From Cheiracanthium punctorium (taxonomy: Eukaryota > Arthropoda > Arachnida > Araneae > Cheiracanthiidae): 64,000 nt of DNA. The notes under the pieces are model-generated. The model was not told the origin of the DNA. It made no database searches and was given only the letters and a program-made list of their open reading frames with translations. Below, one piece after another: positions 22,690-35,405 of the stretch (the first letter of the stretch is position 1; each line of letters opens with the position of its first letter). Made by a program: the position numbers and the translations under genes. The DNA lies in NCBI GenBank assembly GCA_038373885.1, contig JAWZYV010000771.1:1488001-1552000 (forward strand), given 5' to 3'.

Positions 22690-25605
22690 TATTTTAACAC
22701 ATTAGACCATGAAAACCATGCTTTATTTATGAAATTTTCCCAATATATATTTCGAAAGGAAATTTTGTTTACAAAAACTGTACACATATAAAACAAACAT
22801 CCGTGATTCTGTTACTTCCTTTTTAGATCAGCTGGAATTCTTTATTTCATCTGTAAGTGTTTCTGTCCCGGTATTGCACCTACAGTAATATTATGCTTTC
22901 TGATGTAGAATATGTACCGCTCTGGGAAATTTTCACATTAAATTCATTTTCATAGATTTTACTAAGATTCTGAAATAGCGTTTCTAAGTTTTTACAATAA
23001 TTTTTTCTTTATTTTAGGTTATTTCAAACTTCTACTAATATGCAACGGTACAATCATACCACATCACTGTAGAAGACATTTTAATACTTCAAATGTTTCC
23101 AGAACACGCCATCCTCTTCAGACGCTTTCCTATTGTGTGCACTTCTTAGAGAAGCTTCTTAGGGTTACAAAGAAATTCTTTGGAAAATTTTTCGTTCTAG
23201 AAAAGATTGGAAAATTTGAAATAGTCTCGATACATTTCACAATGGAAGCCATATGATTTTATTCACGTCCTTTTTTACTTCAGGATGCTACAAAGCTTGT
23301 AAGTATAGAAAGTTCATTCTGTGTACTGATTATGCAAAACATAAGAGTTACTTCAGGGGCAATAGTGTATTGCATTTATTTGCAGATGTAGATGATTTCG
23401 ACTTAAGTATTTCCAAAAAACCAATAGACTTGTGGCAAAACAATTCGAAATAATTTGTGAAATCTGCAGTTTTTAACATTTATATAATGTTGTGGAAACG
23501 CACGATATATTTCAAGTTTTAAGCCAATATTTTTTCTAGTTTAAATTAGCGCATGTTTACTCAATATTTGGAATATTTTGGCTGTATTTCTAACAAAACT
23601 GTTTTTATGCAATGTTTGGGAATCAATAACAATAGATCTTATTAAGAAACATTTATACAATTTCAGGGATGCATCCCAAATATTTCAACTATACAACTAA
23701 TATTGTACCGATAATTATATCATAGTTCCACTACCATTTCATCAAACAGTAAATATTTACAATGCATCTTCAGTATTTACTCAAACATTGGCTTTCTGCT
23801 GCAGTTACTTCCTATAGATATCGGATTAATATTGTCGCAGTATACTTAGCAAAATATGTTCTCCAAACTTTACAAAACGTAGTAAGATGTTGAGTATATT
23901 GGGCCATCATAAAGCTATACGTATTTTTTCAAAAAGTAATCAAAAACATTATTATATATATACGTACCAGGCACAATTATTTGTAAGTCGTCAAGCTCTT
24001 TGTCTGAAAATACATATGTATACATACAAAACATATAGACATACAGAATGAAAATAGTTCAGTTTAGAGAAATCACTTATCTTTAGGACGTAACAAGAGA
24101 TGCCATGCTTACCTGGAAAAGAAATAATCAAGTTTTAGTTTGAAAAGTAAAAAAACTTTTAGTAATTCATAAATGAAAAATAAAATATACAATATCTTTA
24201 TGAAGACTTTCCTTTTTAAAGTATTAAATACGTTGTGACTAATCATTTCCGTTGTAACACACAAACATAAACGCTTTAGTATTTAATTCCACCTGAATCT
24301 AGTGCTTCACAAATAAATTTGAACTATTATGTGTATGACTAAAAAAAAAACCCGAAAAAGTCAGTCTTGTTACTTTTAGTACATAAAACTTCTTTTAAAT
24401 ATCGCACAGCATTTCTCCTACAACCTTACTTTCATTTAGAAAAGATTATTAAACCTAAAAAAAAATCCTGTTACAAATATACATTTAAAAAATACACATA
24501 TTAAGCAATGTCTTACCAAGAATTACTTTAATCATAGTTATAGTAAAATCTACGCAGGCTGAAATCAAATCTCTAATTTTTATAAGTAACATGTACAAAA
24601 TAGGTTTTTTAATCCAATAACTACATAAGAGAAAAAACTTAAAAATAAAAGAGTATTAAATAAACATATATATATATTGACTGCATAGTTTTTCTTAGTT
24701 ATTTTAAATTGTAGAGGTTGCAAATACATAAAAAAACTGCTCGTTTTAAACTGATGACTGAAGTGTCTGTGACTGAAGGAAAATAGCAATATTTATCAAA
24801 TGAGAACGTAAAGTTTAATGATTATGTCAAAGACTTTAAATGAATTGTCGCTAAAAATCACATTTTCAATTCTTTTATTTATTGTTAATGTAAATTAAAA
24901 CCACTAAACGGTTAATGTACGTAAATCACGATAAAAATTTTCCTGGAGCAATCTTTACCTTTGGCAGGAGCTGTCCGTAGAACTAACCTTTAATATAACC
25001 CAAATTATTATTTTCACCAAGTCTTCTGTTTATCTTTGGACGTTACGTGATTGTTATTTCTGGGAAGATATCTCAAATATATACCTAACACAATATTCTG
25101 CCTATGAAAACATTTTCTTTCAGCCGAGAATATTGTCTTTTCAGCGAGGTGCTACTGCCTTTTCCCCACAAGGCTTTGTAATCATAGGGCGAGAGATATA
25201 AATAAATTACGAAAGGAATAGTCAGTATTAATCCCACCGTAAAAATATAACTGTAAATATTCCTGCATATTTTGTTCTCGAGGCTATCACATATGATACT
25301 GAAATCGCATAATGAAGTATTTCCAGAATAAAATATACAATAGCTGCAGAAGGTTTGAGGAAATATATTTTTCTGTGCTAGCGTTTCTTGTAAGCAATAT
25401 TTCCTAATGATGCAAAACAGTAATTTGCTGCTTTAGTTATTCTACATGGTGTGCATCTAATAATCAATATTAAAACTGTTAATTTAAAAAAAAATCCAAT
25501 GGTAAATTAAAAAAGTTGAAAGAAGAGGTTTAGGGACGATTCAGTTTTTGTGAACTTTCATTGAAAGTAACTGTCTTAATTTAACGAAGCATTTATTTTC
25601 TTTAG
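22690..25605. other. Gene-free stretch
   Basis: About 2.9 kb of AT-rich DNA with no frame showing a domain, no clear repeat and no RNA gene. Confidence 0.45.
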
Positions 25606-25609
25606 CTCT

Positions 25610-25935
25610 CTTGGTTTATTTGCTTTAAAGAATCTGGCATAACGTCTACACATGGAATTGAAATATTCATAATCCTATCAATGCATGCGCGGGGAACAAT
25701 CCATCCTGATAGAAAGCTCCCCAGATCATTGCTAATACGTTTCTGTGCTTCACTGTTAGACTTTGGTATCGGGTATTTATTCGGGTGATTTTTGGACGAC
25801 GATAACGCCAGTTTTCACTCACAAACAAGCTGAATTTGAATTCACTCCTATAAAAATATTTTCCAATCTTTGGCTGTCCGCATATTATGTCCTTTAACAA
25901 ATTTCAATTGAAACTTCCTATTCTGTGCCTGGATG
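25610..25935 (-). pseudogene. Tc1-like transposase relic, central part
   Basis: On the minus strand, from about 25930, one frame gives KFVKGHNMRTAKDWKIF and the next gives YRSEFKFSLFVSENWRYRR, then RYQSLTVKH and IWGAFYQDGLFP. These correspond to the Tc1 blocks FAxEHxxWTxEDWxxVIFSDESKFxLF and RYxxPTVKHGGGxVMVWGxFSxxGxGPL. The first catalytic Asp lies in the degraded SDES position, here read as RSEF. At least one frameshift is needed. The helix-turn-helix part and the blocks holding the last two acidic residues are not recognisable, so this is an old truncated copy. Confidence 0.75.
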
Positions 25936-28900
25936 AGGGACTTCCCCCCCCCATGGATCCTTGCACACAATCCAATAGTATCCATGCTGGCTTATGCTCA
26001 TTGAAAGACACCTCGTGGGGGGATGTTTCAGCAGATAATCCAAAGCACACCTCCGAAAATGTGAAAAATTTATTTACAGGTAAGAAATTTTGGACTAGAC
26101 GAGTCAGATGCCTGACCTCATCTTTCTGAAAAAATCGGGCGAAAAGTCCGTACACGAAAACATTCTTCACAGGCAGAACTCTTTCAGGATTTTCAATCGA
26201 AATGGCTAAAACGCCCAGGAAAGCCTGGTTAATTCCATGTCCATATGATGTACCGCAGCCCTCAAAGCAAAAGGATATGCAACTACATACTGAATATTAC
26301 TGTTTTCGTAACTTTAAGAAGATTAAATTAAATGAAAATTTAGATATGCTTTAAATATAAGCTTGATGTATTTTTTAAATTAACAATTTCACACATATTA
26401 TTAGCTGCGCACAATGTAGGATGACTAAAGCTAAAAACTGCTGACTTACTCAATAAGTAATTTTCCTTACAGCAAACTTTAAGGCATACCAGAGAACGTA
26501 AAAACATATCGTTTCAAAACTTTTTCGAGATACCATATTTCGTATTGCAGATGAATCGATAAATAACTAAATGAGTGGCTCAAGTGGGAGTTATGTAAAG
26601 AAAAGATTAAGAAATTATTAAAATATAAATAAATATCGCGTTTCAATGAATACACGACAAATATAAGCTAATTAAATTTTAATATTCCTAGTTCAATTTT
26701 CTCAAGAATGTTAGCAGGAAAATGGAGCTCATGTAAAGGGAAATTTCAATATAACTTTCCAACTTAAACTGTCATTTTGTTTCCAATGGAGCAAGTGAAA
26801 AGAGTTACATGAAAGAAAAATGGCGATGTTTATACTTCTGAGCACAGTTGTTTCTTGTCCGAAAACAACTTTCAGTTCCTCATTCTCTAAATGTAAATAA
26901 ATTGAATTGAAGGTAATTTTTTTTGGTCAGTTCATTAAAAGTTAACAGAACATATTTCCCAAAAATATTAAGATAATATTAAGATTAAAAAAATGAAATA
27001 TTTTTTTTTCAAAGCGATTGAACATCATTGGTCATACCAACTTTTTTGCAATGTTAGGTAATTACGTTTTAACTTAAAGAGAAATCATAGAAATAAAAAT
27101 GTGACATTTAGAATTGATATAGCAAATAAAAAGCATCAGCTTTGCTTTTTAAGCTATAAATTTTAAAGATTAGTAAAATATTGGTAAATGTAATGGAAAC
27201 GTATTCCTTAAACATTATTATAGATAGTTAATATTTTAGTCTGATCAAACTGGAAGCTAGTATTTTAAAAGAAAATTAGTTCGGAATTTTTGTATAATAT
27301 AAGAAAAAAAAATCACCGTTTCACTGTCATAAACATCTTTTTTCGTAATGTCTTTAAAAATCACCCACAGCTAAAAAATTAAATATTCAAAAAATTTCAA
27401 AAGTATCATGAGTTTTTCAAAGCATTTCAGAAGCATGGATATGTTTTAGAATAGATAAAACTGCATCATCAAAAATACTGAAAAATGCATTTTCAAGATC
27501 ATTTTCATCGATTTTAATAATATATCAACAAAATGTTTTTGAATTTAAGAAAAAGCTTCTCAAAGAGAAATGAAGAAAATGAAACAAGAAATATAGTTTA
27601 AATGAATGCTTGCTTATCCAAATCAATAAAATAAGATAAAGCCCCTTTCTTTAAGATTTCTCCAACTTTTATGTCACAAAAGAATACCATCGTCATCGTC
27701 TATTGTTAGAACTTTTTTTTGAAAAAAATCAGGGTCATGCATGCTTGAGAGGCGGAAGATAAAAGAAATACTCGTGTAATGTGAGGTACCTCAAGTTTTT
27801 TGAGAAAGCACTGCAATATCACGGTGGAAAAAAAAAAAAAACATACATAACTTTGGTCTTTATCCAAAAAACTCTGTTCAAAATTCTTGCCTAAGTTTTT
27901 ATGATGTATAGGTCACCGTATTTTGATGATAGTAACATTATTTTTTCGTTGGAATGAAGTGGCGAATAAGATAAAACATGCACGGTAAAATTTGAATACT
28001 TCTTTTCCAGGTTTTTCTGTTTGGTCTGCTGTCAATGAACCACTTAGTAGAGAGAGTATTTCATTTAATTACTTAGTGCCAAATTCATTATTTTGATGCC
28101 GAATAAATTTAGTGTATTGCAGACATTCTGATAAAAACATAAATTACTAGTAAAATTTTCATCGATTGTGAAAAAGTCGGGGATCACTGTGTTAGGCACA
28201 GTCAAGTCATTTCAAGAAATCAGTAAAGGCACATAGAAGTAGGGGCACGTGTACAATTCTAACATGAAGTAAAATATTTTAATAATTTGTAAGCGATTTA
28301 ATAAGCATAAATGAAAAAAAGCATTTACGCCAAAGAAAGAGAGCTAAAAGCAATTAAATATCAAAAAGGTAAAGATGCCTCGCGTCCTTTACAATTATCA
28401 TCTTCACGAAAACATTCGTAGAAAAGAACTTTTGGCATTAGTTAATTGTACATCAAATAATTTCCTTCTTTACCTTCATTTTTTATCATTTGTGACACCT
28501 GGGCCGCTTGAAGCTGCATTTCCTGTTTAAATATGTTACCGTATGTTTTTGTTTTTTTAACCATTAAATACAGACATATACGATAAAGGTATAACTTTTT
28601 ATAATGAATTTATTTATCAATTGAGTTTCGTGAAAGCGGTTGTACAGTGCTTAAAGTAAAATATTTTATAAATTCATATCGACGATATATTCACATTTTA
28701 AGAGCTTTAAATGATGAAAGTGAATTTCGAAAATGAAAATTATGGAAAAAAGAGAAATTTATGTACATTACGGAAGCTTCAAACTATAGTGGTCTGTAAC
28801 AGATATTCTTCAAAGCTTTTGATACTAATGAATTTCAAATACAAATCCGAATCAGAAGCAGCGGAGGGATCTAAACGTAAGAATTGGGCCTGTGAATGCC

Positions 28901-29030
28901 ACGTGTGTTCCACAGGCGACTAGAAACAGCAACGGGACAAATTTGATTGGCTGCCGAGAGCTCTTCACTTTACACTTGTATTTCTTTAAGAGGAAAATAT
29001 CTAATCAGTTTAATATAACTCGGTTTTTAT
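25936..29030. other. Gene-free stretch
   Basis: AT-rich DNA. The part next to the Tc1 relic (25936-26170) may be its decayed upstream end but nothing there is recognisable. Poly-A is at 27824-27841. A 70-codon opening at 28711 shows no domain. Confidence 0.45.
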
Positions 29031-29038
29031 ATTAATTA

Positions 29039-30670
29039 CTAGCTGAAGTACCCGTCCTCGACGGGTTAGTGAATGAAAATTTCCAAAAAGCAAGAACTTT
29101 CGTCAGCATTGTAGGAGTACACAGAATGGATGTAGTATGTTGCCAAAGTAAAGAAAGCGAAGTTCTAATTTTCATGTATTGTTAAAATATTACAGGTTAG
29201 AGTGTAACTAAGTAATATCATTTCCTTCGCTTTAGTCGTAATTATGGGATGCGCGAACGAATATTTACGCATATTGAAATAATTTTCGCAAAATATTAAA
29301 ATTTAATCAACATTTTTGAAAAATTTGAAGCCTAGAATTTAAGTTGAGTGACAACCTATCATGTCACCCAAATTCGTTTCATTCCCTGCAGTCTTTATTT
29401 CGTGATGCTGGAACAAATTTTCAGCATTTTAAAACGATTTTCGAAAAATCTCAAAATGTAAGCAAAATATTTTTAAAATTCAACGCCTATAAATTAAGAT
29501 TAGCAACTACCTATCATATCACTCAATTTCGTATTATTCGTATTAGTCGTTATTACGTGATGTTTGAAGAAATATAAACGTATTTTGAGAGAATTTTCAC
29601 AAAATCTCAAAATCTAATAAAAATGTTTAAAAATTCGACTCCTATAGTTTATGTTGAGCAACCATCTATCGTGTGACCAAATTTCATATCATTCGCTTTA
29701 GTCGTTATTATGTAATACGGGAACAAAGATTCACTCAGTTTTAAACGATTTTCACAAAATCTCGAAATCTGATGGATTTTTTTCAATTGGATGCTTATAG
29801 TTTAAGGTGAGTGACCACCCATCATTTCACCAAATATCATTTTTTCACCTTTGCAGTTATTACGTGATGTGCGAACACAAATTTACGCAGTTTGAAATGA
29901 TTTTCGCAAAATTTCAAAATCGAATCAGGATTTTTTAAAAATTGGACGCCTATGTTTTAAGTTGAGTGACCACCTATCATGTCACTCAATTTCATATCAT
30001 TCGCTTCAGTCGTTTTTACGTGATGCTTGAACACAAATTTACGCAGTTTGAAAGGATTTTCACAAAATCTCAAAATCCAATCAAGATTTTTTAAAAATTG
30101 GACGCCTATGTTTTAAGTTGAGTGACCACCTATCATGACACCCAATTTCATATCATTCGCTTCAGTCGTTTTTGCGTGATGCTTGAACACAAATTTACGC
30201 AGTTTGAAACGATTTTCGCAAAATCTGAAAATCTAATCAAGATTTTTAAAAAATTCGACGCCTATGTTTTAAGTTAAGTGACCACCTATCATGTCACTCA
30301 ATTTCATATCATTCGCTTCAGTCGTTTTTACGTGATGCTTGAATACAAATTTACGCAGTTTGAAAGGATTTTCGCAAAATCTCAAAATCCAATCAAGATT
30401 TTTTAAAAATTGGACGCCTATGTTTTAAGTTGAGTGACCACCTATCATGACACCCAATTTCATATCATTCGCTTCAGTCGTTTTTGCGTGATGCTTGAAC
30501 ACAAATTTACGCAGTTTGAAACGATTTTCGCAAAATCCGAAAGTCTAATCAAGATTTTTTAAAAATTCGACTCTTATGTTTTAAGTTGAGTGACCACCTA
30601 TCATGACACCAAATTTCATATCATTCGCTTCAGTCGTTTTTACGTGATGCTTAAACAAAAAAAGCGTCAC

Positions 30671-30703
<33 letters not shown>

Positions 30704-30828
30704 GACAGACAGACAAACTTTTTTTTGAGGGTCGCATCGGATTCCCGGGTGCTTGAAACGGATAGAAATCGCAAAATTTTTGAATTCCAAGAAATGTACA
30801 GACAAAAGTCTAATTTTATTTATATAGA
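29039..30828 (-). mobile_element. Non-autonomous Helitron with ~155 bp internal repeats, copy 1
   Basis: On the minus strand the element starts TCTATATAAATAAAA (from 30828) and ends with a CCCGTC-gag-GACGGG hairpin, then TACTTCAGCTAG (to 29039). A TC start, a short hairpin about 12 bp before the end and a CTRR (here CTAG) end, inserted between A and T with no target duplication, are Helitron hallmarks; both flanks fit A|TC and CTAG|T. The interior holds about nine tandem units of ~155 bp (boxes near 29343, 29962, 30117, 30274, 30429 and 30583) and a short GACAGAAT/GACAGACA repeat near the 5' end. No Rep/helicase is encoded. Confidence 0.82.
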
Positions 30829-30840
30829 TAGCATTAATTA

Positions 30841-32814
30841 GTGATGTTAGAGCACCAGATTCTTATATTGTGTATCTGTTAATTACAGTCGTATATTACT
30901 TACTATACATGTAATTATTAACGGTAAAACTATATTGGGTACCTGTGACGTTTTATTACGTCATGTCTCCCTAGCCTATTGCAATATTGTCCCGTTGTTA
31001 TTTCAAGTAGCTTTATGTGTTCCTGGAACCCCAAGAAAAGCTGCTGTCGCATGCTATTACTATTGCTGACAAATCTGAGGTCTCATCTCTTCCATATAGA
31101 CATTGCCGAGATCCGAGATTATACTCTATGTGACGTACATAAAGCTACGCTAGTTGAACATTTGGATGCGTGGTTTTACTAGTATTGTTTAAAAATACTG
31201 GTGAGCTCGTACATAATGGCATAAGTACTAATTTGTGTGCGGCACTTGTCATATAAATCTGCAAAAATACTGAGCAAATAATTTTTTTTTTTTTTTATGG
31301 AATTACTCAAGCATAACTTGAATAATCAGTCAAAGGGTTATGGATTAAATTCCTTTCATTTTAAATGGAATGTTTATTTTATTTTAATTCGTGTACACAT
31401 TGATTTTTTATACAGAAGAAGGAAATAAATATTTTTAGTTATACTTTACTCACTTTCATCAATGCTATATGTGTGTTGTCGTTATTTTAATTGCTTTATT
31501 TCTTTACAGTGACATCTGGAAACAACCTGTGTTTGAAAGTATTTAATAAATCTGCTTTGTAGATTTATCTTTCTTGTTTCAAAAATTTCTGTTTTCAATT
31601 ACAAAATACAACATGACAGCTTACATGCCAAGTTACAAAATACATACATTGAGTAAAGAACTAAAAACGTTCTACAAATATATCACTTGCCATTTAAAGT
31701 TCGCTCATAATAAATCGAAACACGAGAATATCGTAAAACATTTCTTGAAAGAAATAAATATGTAATCATGCAAAAAATGAATTCAGACAAACCACTGCAC
31801 AATAATTGAATTCACCTTTCAATACCATTTATTTTCAGTTAGAACAGCCATATTTCTTTAAACTTTACGGAGAAAATATCTAATTTGATCTTATCAGAAA
31901 AAATAAAATGAAAAAAAAAATAAACTAAAATCCTAAGGAATCCCCAGTAAAGATTAAATGAATTCTGAAACGATTGAAACACGAATGTATTGATCGATAT
32001 CTTTTAAACCTCTTAACTTCGGTAGCATTAAATAAATTCGTGTCTGATTTTCGAGCCCACCATTTTGTACAAACTAGTTAGATTAAAGCGATGGTTCATA
32101 GTACAGTATCGTTTAGAATATACTTTTTTAGAGGGCACAAATAGTGTTTTTATAACTCTGCGTTCTTTTTCTGCTTGCTCACCTTCGAAACTTTGTTTTC
32201 CTGGTGTAATATTTTTAAACCCATTAAACTTTTCGTCACCGAATTATGAAAAATCAGAGAAAAAAATCTGTCTAGCATTTAATGCATCTGAAATACTATT
32301 ATAAATCATGCAAAAATATTTTTTCTAATGTCGATTAATATTGGATTTTTCTAATATTAATTTCTTCCTTTTCGAAGCATTTTGTTATGCTAATGTTAAT
32401 TTAAAAGGATGCACATATTAGGTAAAGGTTGAGGAATAACAAAAAAAAAACTATACTTACCTTATAAAGAAAAAAAAATGGTAAAAAAGCAGCGTAAATA
32501 TTTTCTTAATTTTTCTCCTGAAACAATAAGCGAAAACTGTAAAAAATGACCTAAATTGACTAGTACTGCAATCTAGGCACGATTTATGCATCTAGTTAAG
32601 AGCCTCATATGCTTTCTACATGAATTAATGATATTGATATCACTGATAGAAAAAAATACTAAATTTAATTGTTTTCTCTCTAAATATTGCTATTTGAAGT
32701 AGGAGCCTCATATGAGGTTCAGGGTGACGAGAGGGTTAAGAGTTTTCCACATTAATTTAAGAGCCGCTCAGGACTGTACACTGTACAGTGGTCAGCTCAG
32801 TACAGTTCAGTTGA
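30841..32814. other. Gene-free stretch
   Basis: AT-rich DNA with a poly-T run near 31282-31296 and only short frames without domains. Confidence 0.45.
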
Positions 32815-33063
32815 TTAAACTCGGTTCCCATCAGACCGCCGAAAGTAATTCAGTTCCTGCTTGAGCAGTACTTGGGAGGCTAAATTGCTCTCACAGTGCA
32901 CGCTAAACAGAGCTATCTGGTACATGAAAACTATCTGTCGTGGCTCCTATATCCTCCGTGTTCAAATGCTACGACTGCGGGTGCTGGGATAGGTACTAGT
33001 TATCTGGAATTGGCTCAAAATTAGGATACCATTCATAGGGGGACAACTTGGCTTGCTAATTAA
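32815..33063 (+). mobile_element. SINE-like repeat B, 5' piece of an interrupted copy
   Basis: The piece aligns with 52470-52735 through ctcggttcccat, cttgggaggc, gtggctcct, tgttcaaatgct, tctggaattggctcaaaat and catagggggacaac. It stops at the piggyBac-type MITE. The repeat resumes at 33611 with taatgaaaggaccaacatc and again after the pogo element at 35138 with tagtcggctgctgacctgac, so two later insertions split this copy into three pieces. Confidence 0.75.
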
Positions 33064-33606
33064 CCTTTTGAAGCGCAACCCTTTCCCAATGCTGAAAAAA
33101 GGGCAGCCGTTGCCATCGCTCGACTTAACTACCAGCAAGATGGCGGACGATCAAAACGTTCATCGCGTGCCACAGATCTAGAGACTCTTTTTTGACGACA
33201 GCTGGCTGCGGCGGCACAGCCAGCTGTCGTCAAAAAAGGGTCTCTACATCTGTGGCCATATCCCACCCCCCCCGAAAAATTTTCCTGGCTACGCGCCTGG
33301 TTTCGATCGTCCGCCATCTTGCTGGTAGTTAAGTCGAGCGATGGCAACGGCGGCCCTTCTTTCAGCACTGCGCAATCTTTCCAGGTTTACTCGCATTCTT
33401 CCATTTTTCAGCAGATGTCAGTGCTGTTAAAAATAATCGTGACAGCTTTTTTATGGGAAATGGACGTGCTGAAAAGTAAAGGATTCTCGTGGAGCTATGT
33501 CACCCGCAACTATTTTTATACAAATCAAATCTATTCTTCTTGACTGGCAACAGTGAAAACGTCAGAGTTGGGTGTTCCCAGAACGGGAACACTGCGCGTT
33601 AAAGGG
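33064..33606 (+). mobile_element. piggyBac-type foldback MITE, copy 2 (inside SINE B)
   Basis: Flanked by TTAA at 33060-33063 and 33607-33610. The left end is slightly decayed (CCTTTTGAAG) and the right end is GCGTTAAAGGG. The foldback arms are present, with the centre at about 33205-33225 (gctggctgcggcggcacagc). The right arm carries a ~46 bp foreign piece (33255-33300) ending in tggctacgcgcctgg, which replaces part of the arm. It is inserted in a SINE B copy, whose two sides align across it. Confidence 0.85.
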
Positions 33607-33664
33607 TTAAGCGCCCTCGTAATGAAAGGACCAACATCTTCGTCCCCCGTAGCAGTGAAGATTA
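33607..33664 (+). mobile_element. SINE-like repeat B, middle piece
   Basis: The stretch matches 52750-52790 (aatgaaaggaccaacatctnc, gtagtgg). It lies between the piggyBac-type MITE and the pogo element and belongs to the same original copy as 32815-33063 and 35138-35165. Confidence 0.7.
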
Positions 33665-34090
33665 AGGTACAGTCGCCAAATTCCGTCCCGAGCTTAATTT
33701 CGTCCCGTCGGTATATCTTTTTCTAAATAATGCCATCTAATTTTAATACGCGAAATCTAAAGTTAGTTATGTCAGTTGGTCATTGTAAAAGTTTGACGGT
33801 GAAGCGTAGCTCCTTGCGCAAGATATTTAAAAAAAGAAAAAACTGTCCAAGGTGAGTTTTTAATTAAAATACTATGAGTACTGTTTAAATATGAATGTAT
33901 TTGAGTTATTGTAATGAAATGTTTGACAAAATTTGCTGTTATTTCTTAAATTTAAATTGATTGAAATTTTATTTAGGTTATGACATGGGCTTTTGGTTTA
34001 ATGGATGATATCCACAAACTTTACAAATTCTTAATATCGTCCCCTCACATGAGCCTAATATCGCCCCCGGCACGGTATTAGGTCACTTCA

Positions 34091-34791
34091 TCTGAACCAA
34101 GAACACCAACGGCATCACCTAGGTTAAACAACCCTTCCTCCCCGTTTGTAGTTCCAGCTCCCATACAACCTGTTCCAGTTGTTTAGCCACCTTCAACGTC
34201 ACCTAGGCGAGGCAAAGCCATGGTAGTTACGGATTCACCGCATAAACAAGAAATAATAGACGCCAAACGCGGAAAAGAAAAAAAAAAAGAAAAAGATGAA
34301 AGAAAAACAGGAAAAAGAAGGGTTAGAAATTTAAAGAAAAATAAGACAGGAAGCAACAAAAAGAAAACCAAAAAGCGTCATAAGTAGGGGCGTAGCCAAG
34401 GGAGGGGGTTAGGGAGGGTCATAAACCCCCCGTGAGGAATTTTTTGCCATACAAAAGGTATATTCTTCACTCCCTTATCACACACATGTATGCATATATG
34501 TGAGTTGCAGTAGTCGTAACACCCCCATGAAAAATTTCTGGCTACGCCACTGGACGGAAGAATCAATCTTCTGGCGAGGACAGTTCTGATGAAGACCCAA
34601 TTTTAGTTCCTACTGACGAAGAAGATAGTGACAACGATGACGCTGAATGCCCAGTATGTCAGAAAATGTTTTCTCAAGATACAAAGGGAGAGAAATGGAT
34701 AAGATGCACAAAATGTTTCCATTGGATGCATGAGGATTGTGTTGAAAATCCAGGAGTAAGTTTTATTTGTGCAATCTGTTTTGAGAATTAA
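34091..34791 (+). pseudogene. pogo/Tigger-type transposase C-terminus with PHD-like finger
   Basis: One frame from 34091 reads SEPRTPTASPRL, a proline-rich stretch, an in-frame TAG (VV*PP), then SPRRGKAMVVTDSPHKQEII and a Lys-rich tail, reaching TAG exactly at the edge of the MITE. After the MITE the frame resumes at 34552 with GRKNQSSGEDSSDEDP, an acidic run, and then a C4HC3 finger: CPVC, WIRCTKC, HWMHEDC and FICAICFEN, ending at TAA 34789-34791. A TDSP/basic tail followed by an acidic linker and a terminal CxxC-WxxCxxC-WxHxxC-FxCxxC finger is typical of pogo/Tigger-like transposases of arthropods. The catalytic DDE domain has been lost by internal deletion, so the gene is dead. Confidence 0.75.
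34386..34553. mobile_element. MITE with GGCGTAGCCA ends, inside the pogo gene
   Basis: The left end reads AGGGGCGTAGCCAAGG and the right end, in reverse complement, CCAGTGGCGTAGCCAGAAA, with a run of G or C just inside each end. The 168 bp element interrupts the pogo reading frame between a Lys-rich and an acidic segment. A truncated piece with the same end lies at 33255-33300. This GTGGCGTAGCCA end is common in animal genomes, but I do not assign a superfamily. Confidence 0.65.
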
Positions 34792-35137
34792 AATTACTTA
34801 AACTATACCAATGATTAATAAAAGTCTGCTTAGATATAATAATTATGATTATTAATAATTACCTTTAGAGATAAAATTTAAGTTTACGTACTGATTATTG
34901 TGATCTCAATATCGTCGACGTAATTAGGCGGCTAAAAAAATATTCTCAGAATTTCTTGTTTTTTGTTAAAGCTATTTTTGTAGAAAAAGTAACAGATTTA
35001 AGAAGTTTTTGACTGTTCAGAATAATAAAGAAATGTTTCAACTTAACTCTGATGTTTTATTTATTACTTCACTTCGTATGTTATTTTAGAAATTTGCTTT
35101 TTACAAAAAGGGGGCGTTATTTGACGACTGTACCTTA

Positions 35138-35405
35138 TAGTCGGCTGCTGACCTGACACTTAGAAGGAAAAAACAGTGGTTAGCACACAGCATTCTATGA
35201 TTATGAGCTCGGATTCGTCCTCCGACTTAAGCTTGTTAAAAGCTTATTTGTTAAGTTATTACTAACGTCAATTCATAGAGGGTAACGTTGGCCGTCTATT
35301 GGGTGCCCCCAGTAATAAAATGATCCTCCTCAGGCCTTTCTAGTGTCGAATACCGACACGGCAAGTGTACACCATAGGGGGGGGGGCATTGATTTAAGCC
35401 TTCGA
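35138..35405 (+). mobile_element. SINE-like repeat B: 3' piece, then a tRNA-headed copy
   Basis: Positions 35138-35165 finish the interrupted copy (tagtcggctgctgacctgac). From about 35175 a second copy begins with tggttagcacacagc (A-box-like) and ggattcgtcc (B-box-like). It then has catagagggtaacgttggcc, ttgggtgcccccagtaa and a run of nine G at 35380-35388. The gggtgccccc body is shared with the copies at 38052 and 52430. Confidence 0.65.

Larger units (their letters stand above)
33665..35135 (+). mobile_element. pogo/Tigger-type element, internally deleted
   Basis: The inverted ends AGGTACAGTCGCCAAAT (left) and AGGTACAGTCGTCAAAT (right, reverse complement) are followed on both sides by a C-rich CGTCCC/CGCCCCC motif and flanked by TA (33663-33664 and 35136-35137), the target duplication used by pogo elements. 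The 1.47 kb interior holds only the C-terminal end of the transposase; the helix-turn-helix and DDE regions are absent. It was inserted into a SINE B copy and later received a MITE at 34386-34553. Confidence 0.8.

Noticed and set aside
25936..26170. 88-codon minus-strand frame and its plus-strand mirror
   Set aside because: No domain could be matched; it may be the decayed upstream part of the Tc1 relic but I cannot support it.
30660..30720. Short GACAGAAT repeats considered as a CRISPR-like array
   Set aside because: The units are continuous 8-9 bp microsatellite-like repeats without spacers, inside a eukaryotic Helitron.
29031..30840. ATTAATTA on both sides of the first Helitron considered as a target duplication
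   Set aside because: The 3' copy is offset by several bases, the second Helitron has none, and the Helitron ends explain the boundaries.
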